This document shows, piece after piece, positions 24,588 through 33,153 of a stretch of 62,909 nt of DNA. The stretch is taken from assembly GCA_913031595.1 (NCBI GenBank), contig CAJWCP010000004.1:1-62909 (forward strand), in the 5' to 3' direction. This DNA comes from an uncultured Flavobacteriales bacterium. Its GTDB lineage: Bacteria; Bacteroidota; Bacteroidia; Flavobacteriales; BACL11. How positions within the stretch are numbered: the stretch's first letter is position 1; every line of letters begins with the position of its first letter. A model generated the notes under the pieces. It did no database searches and had not been told where the DNA came from. It saw nothing but the letters and a program-made list of their open reading frames with translations. A program made the translations under genes and the position numbers.

Positions 24588-27516
24588 TGGTAACTGTTCC
24601 TTGAATGGGATCAAATCCATGACCAACCTCAATATGATAAAAATAAACCCCATCAGGAACGTCATTACCCATTCTATTTTTTCCATCCCAAGGGTCAGAA
24701 TACCCAACAGATTGAAATAATAAGCGCCCATATCTGCCATAAATCTTCACTTCTGTCTCAGAATATAAAAAAGTATCTTCCAAACTCCATACATCATTTA
24801 TATTATCATTATTTGGAGAAAAAACATTAGGAATACATTCTGGACTCATTGTAGCGATAACAAATGTAGTGTCTCTAATACACTCATTATAATCACTAAC
24901 CAAAATACTATAATTACCTGGATCTAAAGAAAGATTCAAAGGATTTTGTGTGGAACCATTAGACCATTGATATGTATAAGGAGGTGTTCCTCCTGTCGCA
25001 CTTGCTTCTATATCCACATCAAGATTTTCAAGATTACATTCAATAATAGCAGATGCAGGATCAAGGGTAATAATAATTTCTTCAATATCAAAATCTTGTC
25101 TCACCATACATCCTATACTATCTGTCACTTCAATCCAATGATTACCCGGACAAAGATCAGCATGTTGTAAAATAGTTCCATTATCCCATAAATATGTATA
25201 AGGAGCATGGCCCCATAAATCTTCAGCAGCAAAAACAGTGGTTGTTTCTATATCAATTATACCATTAGGTAAATCAAAAAACACATCTATTGTATCTTGA
25301 ATAGAGCAGCCAAAAGTAACATCGGTTATTGTTATAAAATATGTTTCTTGACATAAGCTCCCTGAAGAAGGATTTAAACTAATAATATTCCCAAAAATAT
25401 CTTGCCATTCAAAAGAAAAAGGCCCTACTGAAGAAGAGTTAGAAATAGAAGCAATATAGGCGTTTAGTAAAACTGTATCAGCATCTAAAGATGATTGTAA
25501 TATATACGGATCTACTGTATAACCTATAGAATCAGTATTTCCACAAGAGTCCACAGCTATTACCCAATAAGTAGACCCATATAATGAATCTATAAAGTAA
25601 GTTGTATCTCCAGTACTCCACAAAAGAGTAATAGGCTCTACTCCTCCTAGAACTTCTACACTTGCATTACTTCCGGATGAATCACAAGGAAGGTAATTAA
25701 AAGTTAAAGATAATTCTAAAGAATCAGGTTCTTCTATAATTAAAGTATCATTAAATAAACAACTATTTATATCTGTTACTTGACAAAAATAAGATCCTGC
25801 ATTAAGCACTCTTTGCAAATCTGTATTGCCATCATTCCAAAGTAAACTATAAGGTCCTACCCCACCATTGATTAAAACATCAACAGTGGTTAAAGCTCCT
25901 GTACATAAAACAGGTGTTTGATAATTATCAAATAAGAAATTTAGCTCCTGAGGTTCTTCTAATATAATATTAATGGTATCAATACAATTTAGAGTGTCAG
26001 AAACAAATAAAGAATATTCTCCTGCTATTAAACCATATATCGAATCTGATGAACTACTAACATTCAACCAACTATATATTAGTGGTCCAGATCCCCCTGA
26101 AGGATTAATAATAATACTTCCATCTGAATCTCCATTGCAAGTAGGAGGAGATAGGATTGTGTTAGGATCAAATGCATCAGGCTGATTTATTAAAAACTCT
26201 TCTGCATGAATGCAGCCAATATTATCTACAAAAAGAACTGAATAAGTATCAGCAATTAGACTAGTAGGATCAAGCCCTCCCCATTGCACATCATAAGGCT
26301 CATTTCCTCCAGTAATAGAATCAATAGTAACAACTCCTGAAGTATCTCCAAAACATAAAGGATGAATAATACTTTCGTAAACAATAATTTCATATTGAGC
26401 ATAACATCTCACAGAAACTGTATCAAGACAAGAATAAGTAGAATCATATATATATATATCATGCCAACCAGCAGAAACATATATCGAATCTAAATTGGAG
26501 CCTAAAAATCCGTATGAGATATTACCTCCACCTATCACACTATCAAGATGTAGAAAACCACTATCAGACTCACAAATAAAAGGGAAGTCTGTAGAAGAAA
26601 AAACTTGATACGGTGGCGGTTCATTTAATAAAAAAGTATCAGACATTAAACATTCATTATCATCAACTACATGTAATATATACTCTCCTGCTAATAAACT
26701 ATCAAACATTATAGAATCAAATAAAGAATTCTGTAATCCTAAAGAAAGTGATAGATGATGGAAATTAGTTGAAGAACCATTAAGATCTGAAAAAGAAATA
26801 GTATCACTACCTAATAATAGATAATAAAAATATTTATTAAACACATCATTTGTTTTATTCCCTCCCTGTATTCTAAAACTAATAGTACCTTCATAAGTAC
26901 CTCTACAATTAATCTCAACTGTATTTATTAACTCTATATTTATTTGAGCAGGCTGTGATATTGTTGATAAAAGAGAATCACTACAACCAACTGAATCTGT
27001 AATAATAACCATATAAGAACCTATATCCAAATTATCATGAACAGTATCATTAAAACCTGAAGAGAATAAATTATTATCTTTATACCATTGATAAAAATAA
27101 GGGGAAGATCCGGAGTGTCCTATTGTTCTTATTAAGCCATTTGCATCCCCAAAACATTTTATATTCTCCTGTGCAGGGTTTACACCTAATGGACAATCTA
27201 TAAAGAATATTACAGAATCTATAAAAACTGAAGTCAGAGCATTAATTATCTCTAGTTTAAAATTACCACACCTTTGGCTAAATAGAGTATCACCACCTTG
27301 AGTATCAATATTTACTATAGTATCTGCATCTATCCAGCCAAGTAAATTATCTTTATAATACCAGTTCAATTCAAATTGCTCAACATTTGAAATGCTTAAT
27401 AAAATAGCTCCGGTATCAACATGACAATCTATCCCAACTAAAGAATCAGAAATAAGATTCTGACTATTTGTAAAAAAACCATTAACAATAAAAATAAATA
27501 GAAAAAGAAATCGCAT
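24577..27516 (-). CDS. Secreted SprB-repeat protein with T9SS type B (gliding-associated) C-terminal domain
   Basis: A 979-residue secreted protein. The N-terminal signal peptide runs to about residue 18 (GFFTNSQ). It has at least five SprB-like repeats of about 70-80 residues, each with a CFGD/CNGD-type turn followed by Gly-rich SGG..PY.Y.W and a DS.GC/D..NC strand. Examples are IKCFGDANG, PLCFGDTSG, PTCNGDSDG and GGTPPYTYQWSNG. The C-terminal about 85 residues (IPNVFSPNNDNINDVWSLED to the GTVTIIR end) are a type B sorting domain. SprB-family adhesins move along the surface in gliding flavobacteria; similar size-reduced proteins occur in non-gliders, so gliding is not proven. Its own -7 box lies at 27535. 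Confidence 0.9.
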   Translation of the reverse strand: MRFLFLFIFIVNGFFTNSQNLISDSLVGIDCHVDTGAILLSISNVEQFELNWYYKDNLLGWIDADTIVNIDTQGGDTLFSQRCGNFKLEIINALTSVFIDSVIFFIDCPLGVNPAQENIKCFGDANGLIRTIGHSGSSPYFYQWYKDNNLFSSGFNDTVHDNLDIGSYMVIITDSVGCSDSLLSTISQPAQINIELINTVEINCRGTYEGTISFRIQGGNKTNDVFNKYFYYLLLGSDTISFSDLNGSSTNFHHLSLSLGLQNSLFDSIMFDSLLAGEYILHVVDDNECLMSDTFLLNEPPPYQVFSSTDFPFICESDSGFLHLDSVIGGGNISYGFLGSNLDSIYVSAGWHDIYIYDSTYSCLDTVSVRCYAQYEIIVYESIIHPLCFGDTSGVVTIDSITGGNEPYDVQWGGLDPTSLIADTYSVLFVDNIGCIHAEEFLINQPDAFDPNTILSPPTCNGDSDGSIIINPSGGSGPLIYSWLNVSSSSDSIYGLIAGEYSLFVSDTLNCIDTINIILEEPQELNFLFDNYQTPVLCTGALTTVDVLINGGVGPYSLLWNDGNTDLQRVLNAGSYFCQVTDINSCLFNDTLIIEEPDSLELSLTFNYLPCDSSGSNASVEVLGGVEPITLLWSTGDTTYFIDSLYGSTYWVIAVDSCGNTDSIGYTVDPYILQSSLDADTVLLNAYIASISNSSSVGPFSFEWQDIFGNIISLNPSSGSLCQETYFITITDVTFGCSIQDTIDVFFDLPNGIIDIETTTVFAAEDLWGHAPYTYLWDNGTILQHADLCPGNHWIEVTDSIGCMVRQDFDIEEIIITLDPASAIIECNLENLDVDIEASATGGTPPYTYQWSNGSTQNPLNLSLDPGNYSILVSDYNECIRDTTFVIATMSPECIPNVFSPNNDNINDVWSLEDTFLYSETEVKIYGRYGRLLFQSVGYSDPWDGKNRMGNDVPDGVYFYHIEVGHGFDPIQGTVTIIR

Positions 27517-27522
27517 TATTTT

Positions 27523-27543
27523 ATATCTTTATTACAAAGATAT
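27523..27543 (-). promoter_or_regulatory. Candidate promoter -7 box within an inverted repeat before the SprB-like gene
   Basis: Minus-strand TATCTTTG (27542-27535) matches TAnnTTTG and lies 18 bases before the ATG. It is embedded in a perfect 8-base inverted repeat ATATCTTT/AAAGATAT (27523-27530 and 27536-27543, five-base loop). The palindrome could be an operator or a 5' hairpin. No TTTG is found at the -33 position. Confidence 0.5.
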
Positions 27544-27549
27544 CAAAAG

Positions 27550-28476
27550 TTAAGCAGTTAAATTACTAAAATCTATAGTCATACCTGCCTCTGCCAATAT
27601 AGTATTCTTAAAAACTTTCTGAGTTTCTAAAAGCAATTCATCTAATTTCTTGTATCTCTGAGAAAAATGACCTATCATCAAGTGTTTTACACAGGCTTTG
27701 TTTGCTATATATGAAGCCTGTTGAGTAGTAGAATGTCCTGTCTCAAAAGCTCTTTCTAACATGTCATTCTTAAAAGTCGCCTCATGATATAATAAATCAA
27801 TCCCCTTTATTTTTGGAATAATTGATTCAGTATACCTTGTGTCTGTACAAAATGCATAAGTATTAGGTGGAGAGTTAGGGTATGTCATATCTTTATTCTT
27901 AACAACCTCACCTTTTAAGTTGATCCAATCTGCTCCATTCTTTATTGAGTTTAGTTTATCATGTGGAATATTCATCTGTTCAATTACTTTAGGCTTAATT
28001 TTTCTTGCAGATTTTTTTTCTTTAAAAATAAAGCCAGAGCAAGGAAGAGTATGGTCAAGAATCACATTTTCAACTGATATCATATCATCTTCAAATAAGA
28101 TACTTTCTCTTAACTCAGATATAGGGTGAAAAAATAATGGATAATTTAACTCTGTATTAGAAGCTGATAATTGATATTCTATAATCTTTTTGAGTTTCTC
28201 ATGTGCATAAATGTGTAACTCTTTCTTTCTACCTAAAAGATGCATACTACTAATTAAACCTATTAAACCAAAATAATGATCTCCGTGTAAATGACTAATA
28301 AAAATATGATTAATTCTCTGAAAATTAATCTTATATTTCCTCAATTGTATTTGTGTCCCTTCTCCACAATCTATCAGAAAAAAACGCTCATTAAGGTTTA
28401 ATAGTTGAGCAGTTGGATTATGATTAATGTTTGGAATAGCTGAACTACAACCTAAAACAGTTAATTTAAAAGGCAT
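27550..28476 (-). CDS. rnz: Ribonuclease Z
   Basis: A 308-residue metallo-beta-lactamase-fold nuclease that processes pre-tRNA 3' ends. The zinc motif HxHxDH is His62-x-His64-x-Asp66-His67 in FISHLHGDHYFG. LIDCGEGTQIQLRKYKI (about residues 34-50) is the tRNase Z signature, and HSTTQQASYIA and IGHFSQRY supply later ligands. The length is that of the short RNase Z form. Its ATG is directly after the stop of a T9SS cargo gene. In many flavobacteria rnz follows a STAS-like gene and pyrB, so the cargo gene appears inserted in this run. Confidence 0.95.
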   Translation of the reverse strand: MPFKLTVLGCSSAIPNINHNPTAQLLNLNERFFLIDCGEGTQIQLRKYKINFQRINHIFISHLHGDHYFGLIGLISSMHLLGRKKELHIYAHEKLKKIIEYQLSASNTELNYPLFFHPISELRESILFEDDMISVENVILDHTLPCSGFIFKEKKSARKIKPKVIEQMNIPHDKLNSIKNGADWINLKGEVVKNKDMTYPNSPPNTYAFCTDTRYTESIIPKIKGIDLLYHEATFKNDMLERAFETGHSTTQQASYIANKACVKHLMIGHFSQRYKKLDELLLETQKVFKNTILAEAGMTIDFSNLTA

Positions 28477-29244
28477 CTAATGTGATACGATCATTCTTTT
28501 TGTTAAAATAGATTCTCTATTGTTTATAGAATACATATATACTCCATCTGAAAAATCAGAAGTAGAAATAGTAATAGTATTAATTCCTGAATTTGCCGAA
28601 ATCTCATTAGAATAGATAACTTCACCTAATAAATTATATATCATAAAAGAAATATTCTGCGAAATACCAGAAATAAACTGAATATTTGTTTTATGACTTG
28701 AAGGGTTAGGAAAAGCTTCTTTTAATTCAAAAGTATGACTATAGTACTTATCAATAACAGAAGCAACATTGTCTTTTATCTCAATATAATATCCACTAGT
28801 AACATCATCTTGAGTCGTTGAACCTATAATAGGAATACCGCTCACTTGAGTCGTGGTGTTAAAAGTAATAGGATAAAGTCCTATATCTGCTGCTACAGGA
28901 TTTGAAGTGGAATAAATCTCAGCACATCCTGCAGAACCTCCAGGAAATGAGCAATCAATAGGGTCGCAATCATAAGCAAAATTAGGAGGTAAACCTGTTA
29001 CACCAGTTAAAGCAATATAATCAATGGTAACTAAAAGAGGGATACCTGAATAAACAATATTAGTATCTAAAGGAGTAATAGCTGTAATTAATTCACTATA
29101 AGCTTGACCAACCATAGCATCAGATAATCCAGTTGCTGTATCAGGATATATTCCTGGATCAGTATATTGAGGGTCAGGAATACATTGTGCATTAATATTT
29201 GACATTCCGATAAACAAAACCAAAATAAGTAATAATCTTTTCAT
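28477..29244 (-). CDS. Secreted protein with T9SS type A sorting domain
   Basis: A 255-residue secreted protein of unknown function. A signal peptide (about residues 1-19, MSNINAQ) is followed by a Cys-containing domain: CIPDPQYTDPGIYPD, then YDCDPIDCSFPGGSAGCAEIYS. The last about 75 residues, from FPNPSSHKTNIQF to the SILTKRMIVSH end, are a type A sorting domain. The central domain resembles small lectin- or putative-adhesin-like domains common in Bacteroidota, but I do not recognise it. It lies between the STAS-like gene (16 bases) and rnz (adjacent), so it is probably co-expressed with intracellular RNA and pyrimidine genes, an odd context for a secreted protein. Confidence 0.85.
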   Translation of the reverse strand: MKRLLLILVLFIGMSNINAQCIPDPQYTDPGIYPDTATGLSDAMVGQAYSELITAITPLDTNIVYSGIPLLVTIDYIALTGVTGLPPNFAYDCDPIDCSFPGGSAGCAEIYSTSNPVAADIGLYPITFNTTTQVSGIPIIGSTTQDDVTSGYYIEIKDNVASVIDKYYSHTFELKEAFPNPSSHKTNIQFISGISQNISFMIYNLLGEVIYSNEISANSGINTITISTSDFSDGVYMYSINNRESILTKRMIVSH

Positions 29245-29260
29245 AAGTATATTTGTTAAT

Positions 29261-29560
29261 TTATAGATTTAATTCTCTTTCTATTTCTTCCATTTCAATA
29301 TAATCGTAAGCTTCTTGTAAAGTAGGGACTATAACTAAATCATTATCAAAAGAAGTATCCGAAACTATTACAAACGAACCATTAATTTTAGAAATACTTG
29401 CATCAAAAGTAATAAATTTTTGCTTAATATTATTAATAACAGTTAAATCAACACCTCTAAGATCTGCAATAAAATTACTAACTTCATTACGCTTATTAAG
29501 ATTAGTAAAATCATTTTCATCTGTTAACTTAAATACTATAGTCCTGTCTACAATGTTCAT
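29261..29560 (-). CDS. STAS-like small protein, unknown function
   Basis: A 99-residue acidic protein with the alternating strand/helix pattern of an anti-sigma-factor-antagonist (STAS) fold: VIFKLTDEN, FIADLRGVDLTVINN, FITFDASISKINGSFVIVSD, then a helix VPTLQEAYDYIEMEEIE. Related proteins directly upstream of rnz in Flavobacteriia are often mislabelled ribonuclease Z, but no metallo-lactamase motif is present. Its ATG overlaps the pyrB stop by one base. A cytoplasmic regulatory or scaffolding role is possible; function is unknown. Confidence 0.7.
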   Translation of the reverse strand: MNIVDRTIVFKLTDENDFTNLNKRNEVSNFIADLRGVDLTVINNIKQKFITFDASISKINGSFVIVSDTSFDNDLVIVPTLQEAYDYIEMEEIERELNL

Positions 29561-30492
29561 TAGTTATCTTTTATTTTTCCTGCAAGTAAAAATAAAACAG
29601 CCATTCTAATAGCAACACCATTTTCTACCTGATCTAAAATAATAGATTGTTTAGAATCCGCAACATCAGAACTTAATTCAACACCTCTATTTATTGGTCC
29701 TGGATGCATTATAGTTATATGCTTGTTTAATCTGTTTAATATCTCTTTATTTATTCCATAAGTCATTGAATACTCTCGTAAAGATGGGAAGTATTTCAAA
29801 TTTTGTCTTTCTAGTTGAATACGAAGAACATTTGCTATATCACACCACTCTAAAGCCTCTTGAAGATTAGAAAAATGATCTACCCCTAAATCTTGAATGT
29901 TTATTGGCATTAAGGAAGAAGGACCACATACGCTAACATGAGCTCCTAATTTCTTTAAACAATAAATATTTGATAAAGCAACTCTTGAATGTAAAATATC
30001 TCCTATAATAACTACTTTCTTATTCTTAATATTACCATATTTTTCTCTAATAGAATATGCATCTAAAAGAGCTTGTGTTGGATGCTCATGAGAACCATCT
30101 CCAGCATTTACAATTCTTGCCCTAATATTTCTTGATAAAAAAACTGATGCACCAGGATCTGGATGACGCATAACAATAATATCAACTTTCATAGCTAATA
30201 TATTATTTACAGTATCTAACAGTGTTTCTCCTTTTTTTACTGATGATGATGAAGAGGAAAAATTAATAATATCTGCAGATAGTCTCTTTTCTGCAAGTTC
30301 AAAAGATAATTTTGTCCTTGTAGAATTCTCAAAAAATAAGTTGGCTATTGTAATATCCCTTAAAGAAGGAACTTTCTTTATAGATTGATTAATTATTTTT
30401 TTAAAATTATCAGCTGTGCTAAATATCAAGTTAATATCTGAATTACTAAGATATTTAATTCCCAATAAATTATTTACTGACAGACTACTCAT
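29560..30492 (-). CDS. pyrB: Aspartate carbamoyltransferase catalytic subunit
   Basis: A 310-residue transcarbamoylase forming carbamoyl-aspartate in pyrimidine synthesis. The carbamoyl-phosphate motif Ser57-Thr-Arg-Thr60 lies in FFENSTRTKLSFELAEKRL, and His137-Pro-Thr-Gln140 in HEHPTQALLDAYS. The 80s-loop region SSSSSSVKKGE and HPGPINRGVE are also present. Length is standard for class B/C catalytic chains. No pyrI regulatory chain is adjacent. It overlaps pyrR by one base and the STAS-like gene by one base, giving the coupled series pyrR-pyrB. Confidence 0.97.
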   Translation of the reverse strand: MSSLSVNNLLGIKYLSNSDINLIFSTADNFKKIINQSIKKVPSLRDITIANLFFENSTRTKLSFELAEKRLSADIINFSSSSSSVKKGETLLDTVNNILAMKVDIIVMRHPDPGASVFLSRNIRARIVNAGDGSHEHPTQALLDAYSIREKYGNIKNKKVVIIGDILHSRVALSNIYCLKKLGAHVSVCGPSSLMPINIQDLGVDHFSNLQEALEWCDIANVLRIQLERQNLKYFPSLREYSMTYGINKEILNRLNKHITIMHPGPINRGVELSSDVADSKQSIILDQVENGVAIRMAVLFLLAGKIKDN

Positions 30493-31028
30493 TATCTGAA
30501 ATTTGACATTACAATTCTATCTTTTCCACTAATTTCATTCCACTCTACCATTACTTTCTGTTTTTCTAACACATCTATTCTTTTACCAATATAATTAGCC
30601 TGAATAGGAAGATCTCTACTGAATTTCCGATCAATTAAAACTAATAATTCAACTGATTTAGGTCTTCCAAATGTCATTAATGCGTCTATTGCAGAACGTA
30701 CTGATCTTCCAGTATATAAAACATCATCTACAAGCACCACTTCCTTTCCTTCAACTGTTAAATCCATATCCATAACATTAGGAATAATTGGCTTTTCTCT
30801 TCTTCTTAGATCATCTCGATAAAAAGAAATATCAATATTACCTGACCTTATATCTTTTCTTTTCTTAGATAGATTCTCAAGAATTCTATTTTTTAACAAA
30901 GTGCCTCTTGGTTGTAATCCTACAATAACTGTATTATTAAAATTATCATGATGCTCGATTAACTCTTGACATAATCTCTCAATAATTATTTTAACATCTA
31001 ATTCGTTTAATAATTCTTTTTCTTTCAT
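30492..31028 (-). CDS. pyrR: Bifunctional pyr operon regulator / uracil phosphoribosyltransferase PyrR
   Basis: A 178-residue type I phosphoribosyltransferase-fold protein. The PRPP-binding loop EVVLVDDVLYTGRSVRSA (residues 96-113) and the PyrR-specific GLQPRGTLL and IDISFYRDDLRRR are all visible. PyrR converts uracil plus PRPP to UMP, and in many bacteria it binds pyr mRNA to attenuate transcription. Here the leader is only about 10 bases from the -7 box to the ATG, leaving no room for an attenuator, so RNA-based control at this site is doubtful. pyrB follows with a one-base overlap. Confidence 0.95.
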   Translation of the reverse strand: MKEKELLNELDVKIIIERLCQELIEHHDNFNNTVIVGLQPRGTLLKNRILENLSKKRKDIRSGNIDISFYRDDLRRREKPIIPNVMDMDLTVEGKEVVLVDDVLYTGRSVRSAIDALMTFGRPKSVELLVLIDRKFSRDLPIQANYIGKRIDVLEKQKVMVEWNEISGKDRIVMSNFR

Positions 31029-31038
31029 AATACAACTA

Positions 31039-31046
31039 CAAAAGTA
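31039..31046 (-). promoter_or_regulatory. Candidate -7 element of pyrR-pyrB
   Basis: Minus-strand TACTTTTG fully matches TAnnTTTG and ends 10 bases before the pyrR ATG. Immediately upstream is the rpsA terminator (31049-31078), whose TTTG stands 14 bases away, short of the usual 19. The pyr genes thus appear to restart transcription right after rpsA. Confidence 0.55.
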
Positions 31047-31048
31047 GC

Positions 31049-31078
31049 AAAAAAAAACCCCAAATAAATGGGGCTTTT
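31049..31078 (-). terminator. Rho-independent terminator of rpsA
   Basis: On the minus strand AAGCCCC and GGGGTTT pair (31075-31058, including a G-T wobble) across an eight-base loop, followed by a run of nine T residues (31057-31049). It begins 3-6 bases after the rpsA stop codon. Confidence 0.88.
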
Positions 31079-31080
31079 CA

Positions 31081-33009
31081 TTATTCTTGTGTATCTAAAT
31101 CATTCTTAAGAGAGGAAAGCTGATCCAAATCTCCTAAAGTAGATTTCTGATTCTCAGACTCAATTTTCTCCGTCAACTTATTAATCTCTGCTTTCTTCTT
31201 TTTCTTCTTTTCATTATCCTTCTCCCTAAATGTTAATGTATGTGAAGCTAAGATCTTTCTATTATCTTTTGAAAATTCAATAATCCTAAAAGACAACTGT
31301 TCTCCCTCAGTAATAATCGATCCATCTGATTTTTCAGCATGTTTTCTAGGAACAAAAGCCTCAACCTCATTATCTAAAGATACTAAGACTCCCTTATCAT
31401 ACAATTCTAATACCTTACCTTCATAGTCATTTCCTTCGATAAATTTCTCTTCATAAGTATCCCAAGGATTCTTCTCTAATTGTTTATGTCCAAGACTAAT
31501 CTTCCTGTTTTCCTTATCTATATCAAGGACTTTCACATCTAACTTAGCATCAACCTGGGTGAATTCTGCTGGATGTTTAATCTTTTTAGTCCAGGAAAGA
31601 TCTGAAATATGTATTAAACCATCAATCCCTTCAGTAAGTTCAACAAAAATCCCAAAATTTGTAAAATTTCTAACTTTTACACTATGAGTAGATCCTGCAG
31701 GAAATTCCTTTTCAATATTAGCCCAAGGATCTGGTGTCATCTGCTTAACTCCTAATGACATTTTTCTTGTCTCTTTATCTAATGTTAAGATCTGTGCTTT
31801 TACAGAGTCTCCTTTCTTATAAAAATCGTTAGCTGATCTTAAATGCGTAGACCAAGACATCTCTGAAACATGTAAAAGAGCTTCTACACCAGCCTGAATC
31901 TCAACAAAAACACCATAATCAGCTACCACAACGACTTTTCCTTCCACTTCATCTCCAACTTTTAAGTTATCATCTAATTCATCCCAAGGATGAGATCCTA
32001 ATTGTTTTAGTCCTAATTGAATCCTACTTTTTCCTTCATCAAAATCAAGTATAACTACATTAATAGTTTGATCTAATGAAACTATTTCCTCTGGATGTGC
32101 TATTCTTCCCCAGGAAAGATCAGTTATATGTATTAATCCATCTATTCCCCCAAGATCTATAAAAACTCCATATGAAGTAATATTCTTTACAGTACCTTCA
32201 AGAACTTGACCTTTTTCTAATTTAGACATAATCTCTTTGGTTTGAACAGCTAAGTCTGCTTCAATTAATGCTTTATGTGATACAACTACATTTCTAAAAG
32301 CCTCATTGACCTTCACAACCTTAAATTCCATCTCCTTACCAACATACTCATCATAATCTCGAATAGGCTTAACATCTATCTGAGATCCTGGTAAAAAACA
32401 TTCAATTCCAAATACATCAACAATCATCCCTCCTTTTGTTCTACTTAAAATCTTTCCGTCAACTATTTCCCCTGAATCTAATGCTTCATTAACTTTCTCC
32501 CAAGCTCGTAACACTCTTGCTCTTCTATGTGACAAAATTAATTGACCATTCTTATCTTCTTGCTTTTCAACAAGAACTTCAACTATATCTCCTATCTTTA
32601 AATCAGGATTATATTTAAACTCATTAAAAGAAATAATTCCATCTGATTTAAAATTAATATCTACAACAACTTCTCTATCACTTATCATAACCACTACCCC
32701 ATCTATAACTTGTTTTGCAATAAGTTCAGGTAAAGTCGAACTATATTGATCTTCTAAATCTTTCTTTTCTTTTTCTGAATATTCATCAGTGCTTAAAACT
32801 GTATTCCAATCAAATTCAATAGAATCAATCTTCTCTAATGATTTACTCTTAACATTATCTGGTGCGACTTGTTTCTCTAACACCTCTTCTAAAACTAATT
32901 TTTCTTCTGATAACGCCTCTTCTTGTATATTGACCTTCTTCGAGGTTTTATTGATTCTAGGTTTCTTTGCTGCTTTTTTAGCAGTCTTTTTCTTTTTTAT
33001 ATCTGACAT
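31081..33009 (-). CDS. rpsA: 30S ribosomal protein bS1
   Basis: A 642-residue RNA-binding protein with six S1 domains, at about residues 94-168, 177-252, 268-340, 350-425, 435-510 and 520-595. The best conserved are domains 3-5, with GVFIDLGGIDGLIHITDLSW, GVFVEIQAGVEALLHVSEMSW and GIFVELTEGIDGLIHISDLSW. A Lys-rich N-terminal tail (about residues 1-25) and a charged C-terminal helix flank them. bS1 recruits mRNA to the 30S subunit, expected to matter greatly here because Shine-Dalgarno sequences are absent. The gene is single, with its own about 126-base leader and terminator. Confidence 0.96.
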   Translation of the reverse strand: MSDIKKKKTAKKAAKKPRINKTSKKVNIQEEALSEEKLVLEEVLEKQVAPDNVKSKSLEKIDSIEFDWNTVLSTDEYSEKEKKDLEDQYSSTLPELIAKQVIDGVVVMISDREVVVDINFKSDGIISFNEFKYNPDLKIGDIVEVLVEKQEDKNGQLILSHRRARVLRAWEKVNEALDSGEIVDGKILSRTKGGMIVDVFGIECFLPGSQIDVKPIRDYDEYVGKEMEFKVVKVNEAFRNVVVSHKALIEADLAVQTKEIMSKLEKGQVLEGTVKNITSYGVFIDLGGIDGLIHITDLSWGRIAHPEEIVSLDQTINVVILDFDEGKSRIQLGLKQLGSHPWDELDDNLKVGDEVEGKVVVVADYGVFVEIQAGVEALLHVSEMSWSTHLRSANDFYKKGDSVKAQILTLDKETRKMSLGVKQMTPDPWANIEKEFPAGSTHSVKVRNFTNFGIFVELTEGIDGLIHISDLSWTKKIKHPAEFTQVDAKLDVKVLDIDKENRKISLGHKQLEKNPWDTYEEKFIEGNDYEGKVLELYDKGVLVSLDNEVEAFVPRKHAEKSDGSIITEGEQLSFRIIEFSKDNRKILASHTLTFREKDNEKKKKKKAEINKLTEKIESENQKSTLGDLDQLSSLKNDLDTQE

Positions 33010-33143
33010 AATCGTCTATAAATTTGTATCTTACTAGAGTGTCTAAGGTTTTAATTACTAACTACTCTTACGGTAAGAGTGATTATACTTTTATTTTAAA
33101 TTTCACAACCTTATTAGTAAAGTGAAAAATGCGCGCAAATATA
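33010..33143 (-). promoter_or_regulatory. rpsA promoter -7 box and structured leader
   Basis: Minus-strand TATATTTG (33143-33136) is a full -7 match, placing the rpsA start near 33130 and leaving a leader of about 120 bases, much longer than others in this window. The leader contains a perfect 7-bp hairpin ACTCTTA/TAAGAGT with a three-base loop (33064-33080). A structured leader is consistent with bS1 autoregulation, as in proteobacteria, but this is inference. No -33 TTTG is seen. Confidence 0.5.
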
Positions 33144-33153
33144 CAATTATTAT

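Noticed and set aside
30492-31048. PyrR-type RNA attenuator before pyrR
   Set aside because: The leader between the -7 box and ATG is only about 10 bases, and the nearby hairpin belongs to rpsA termination.
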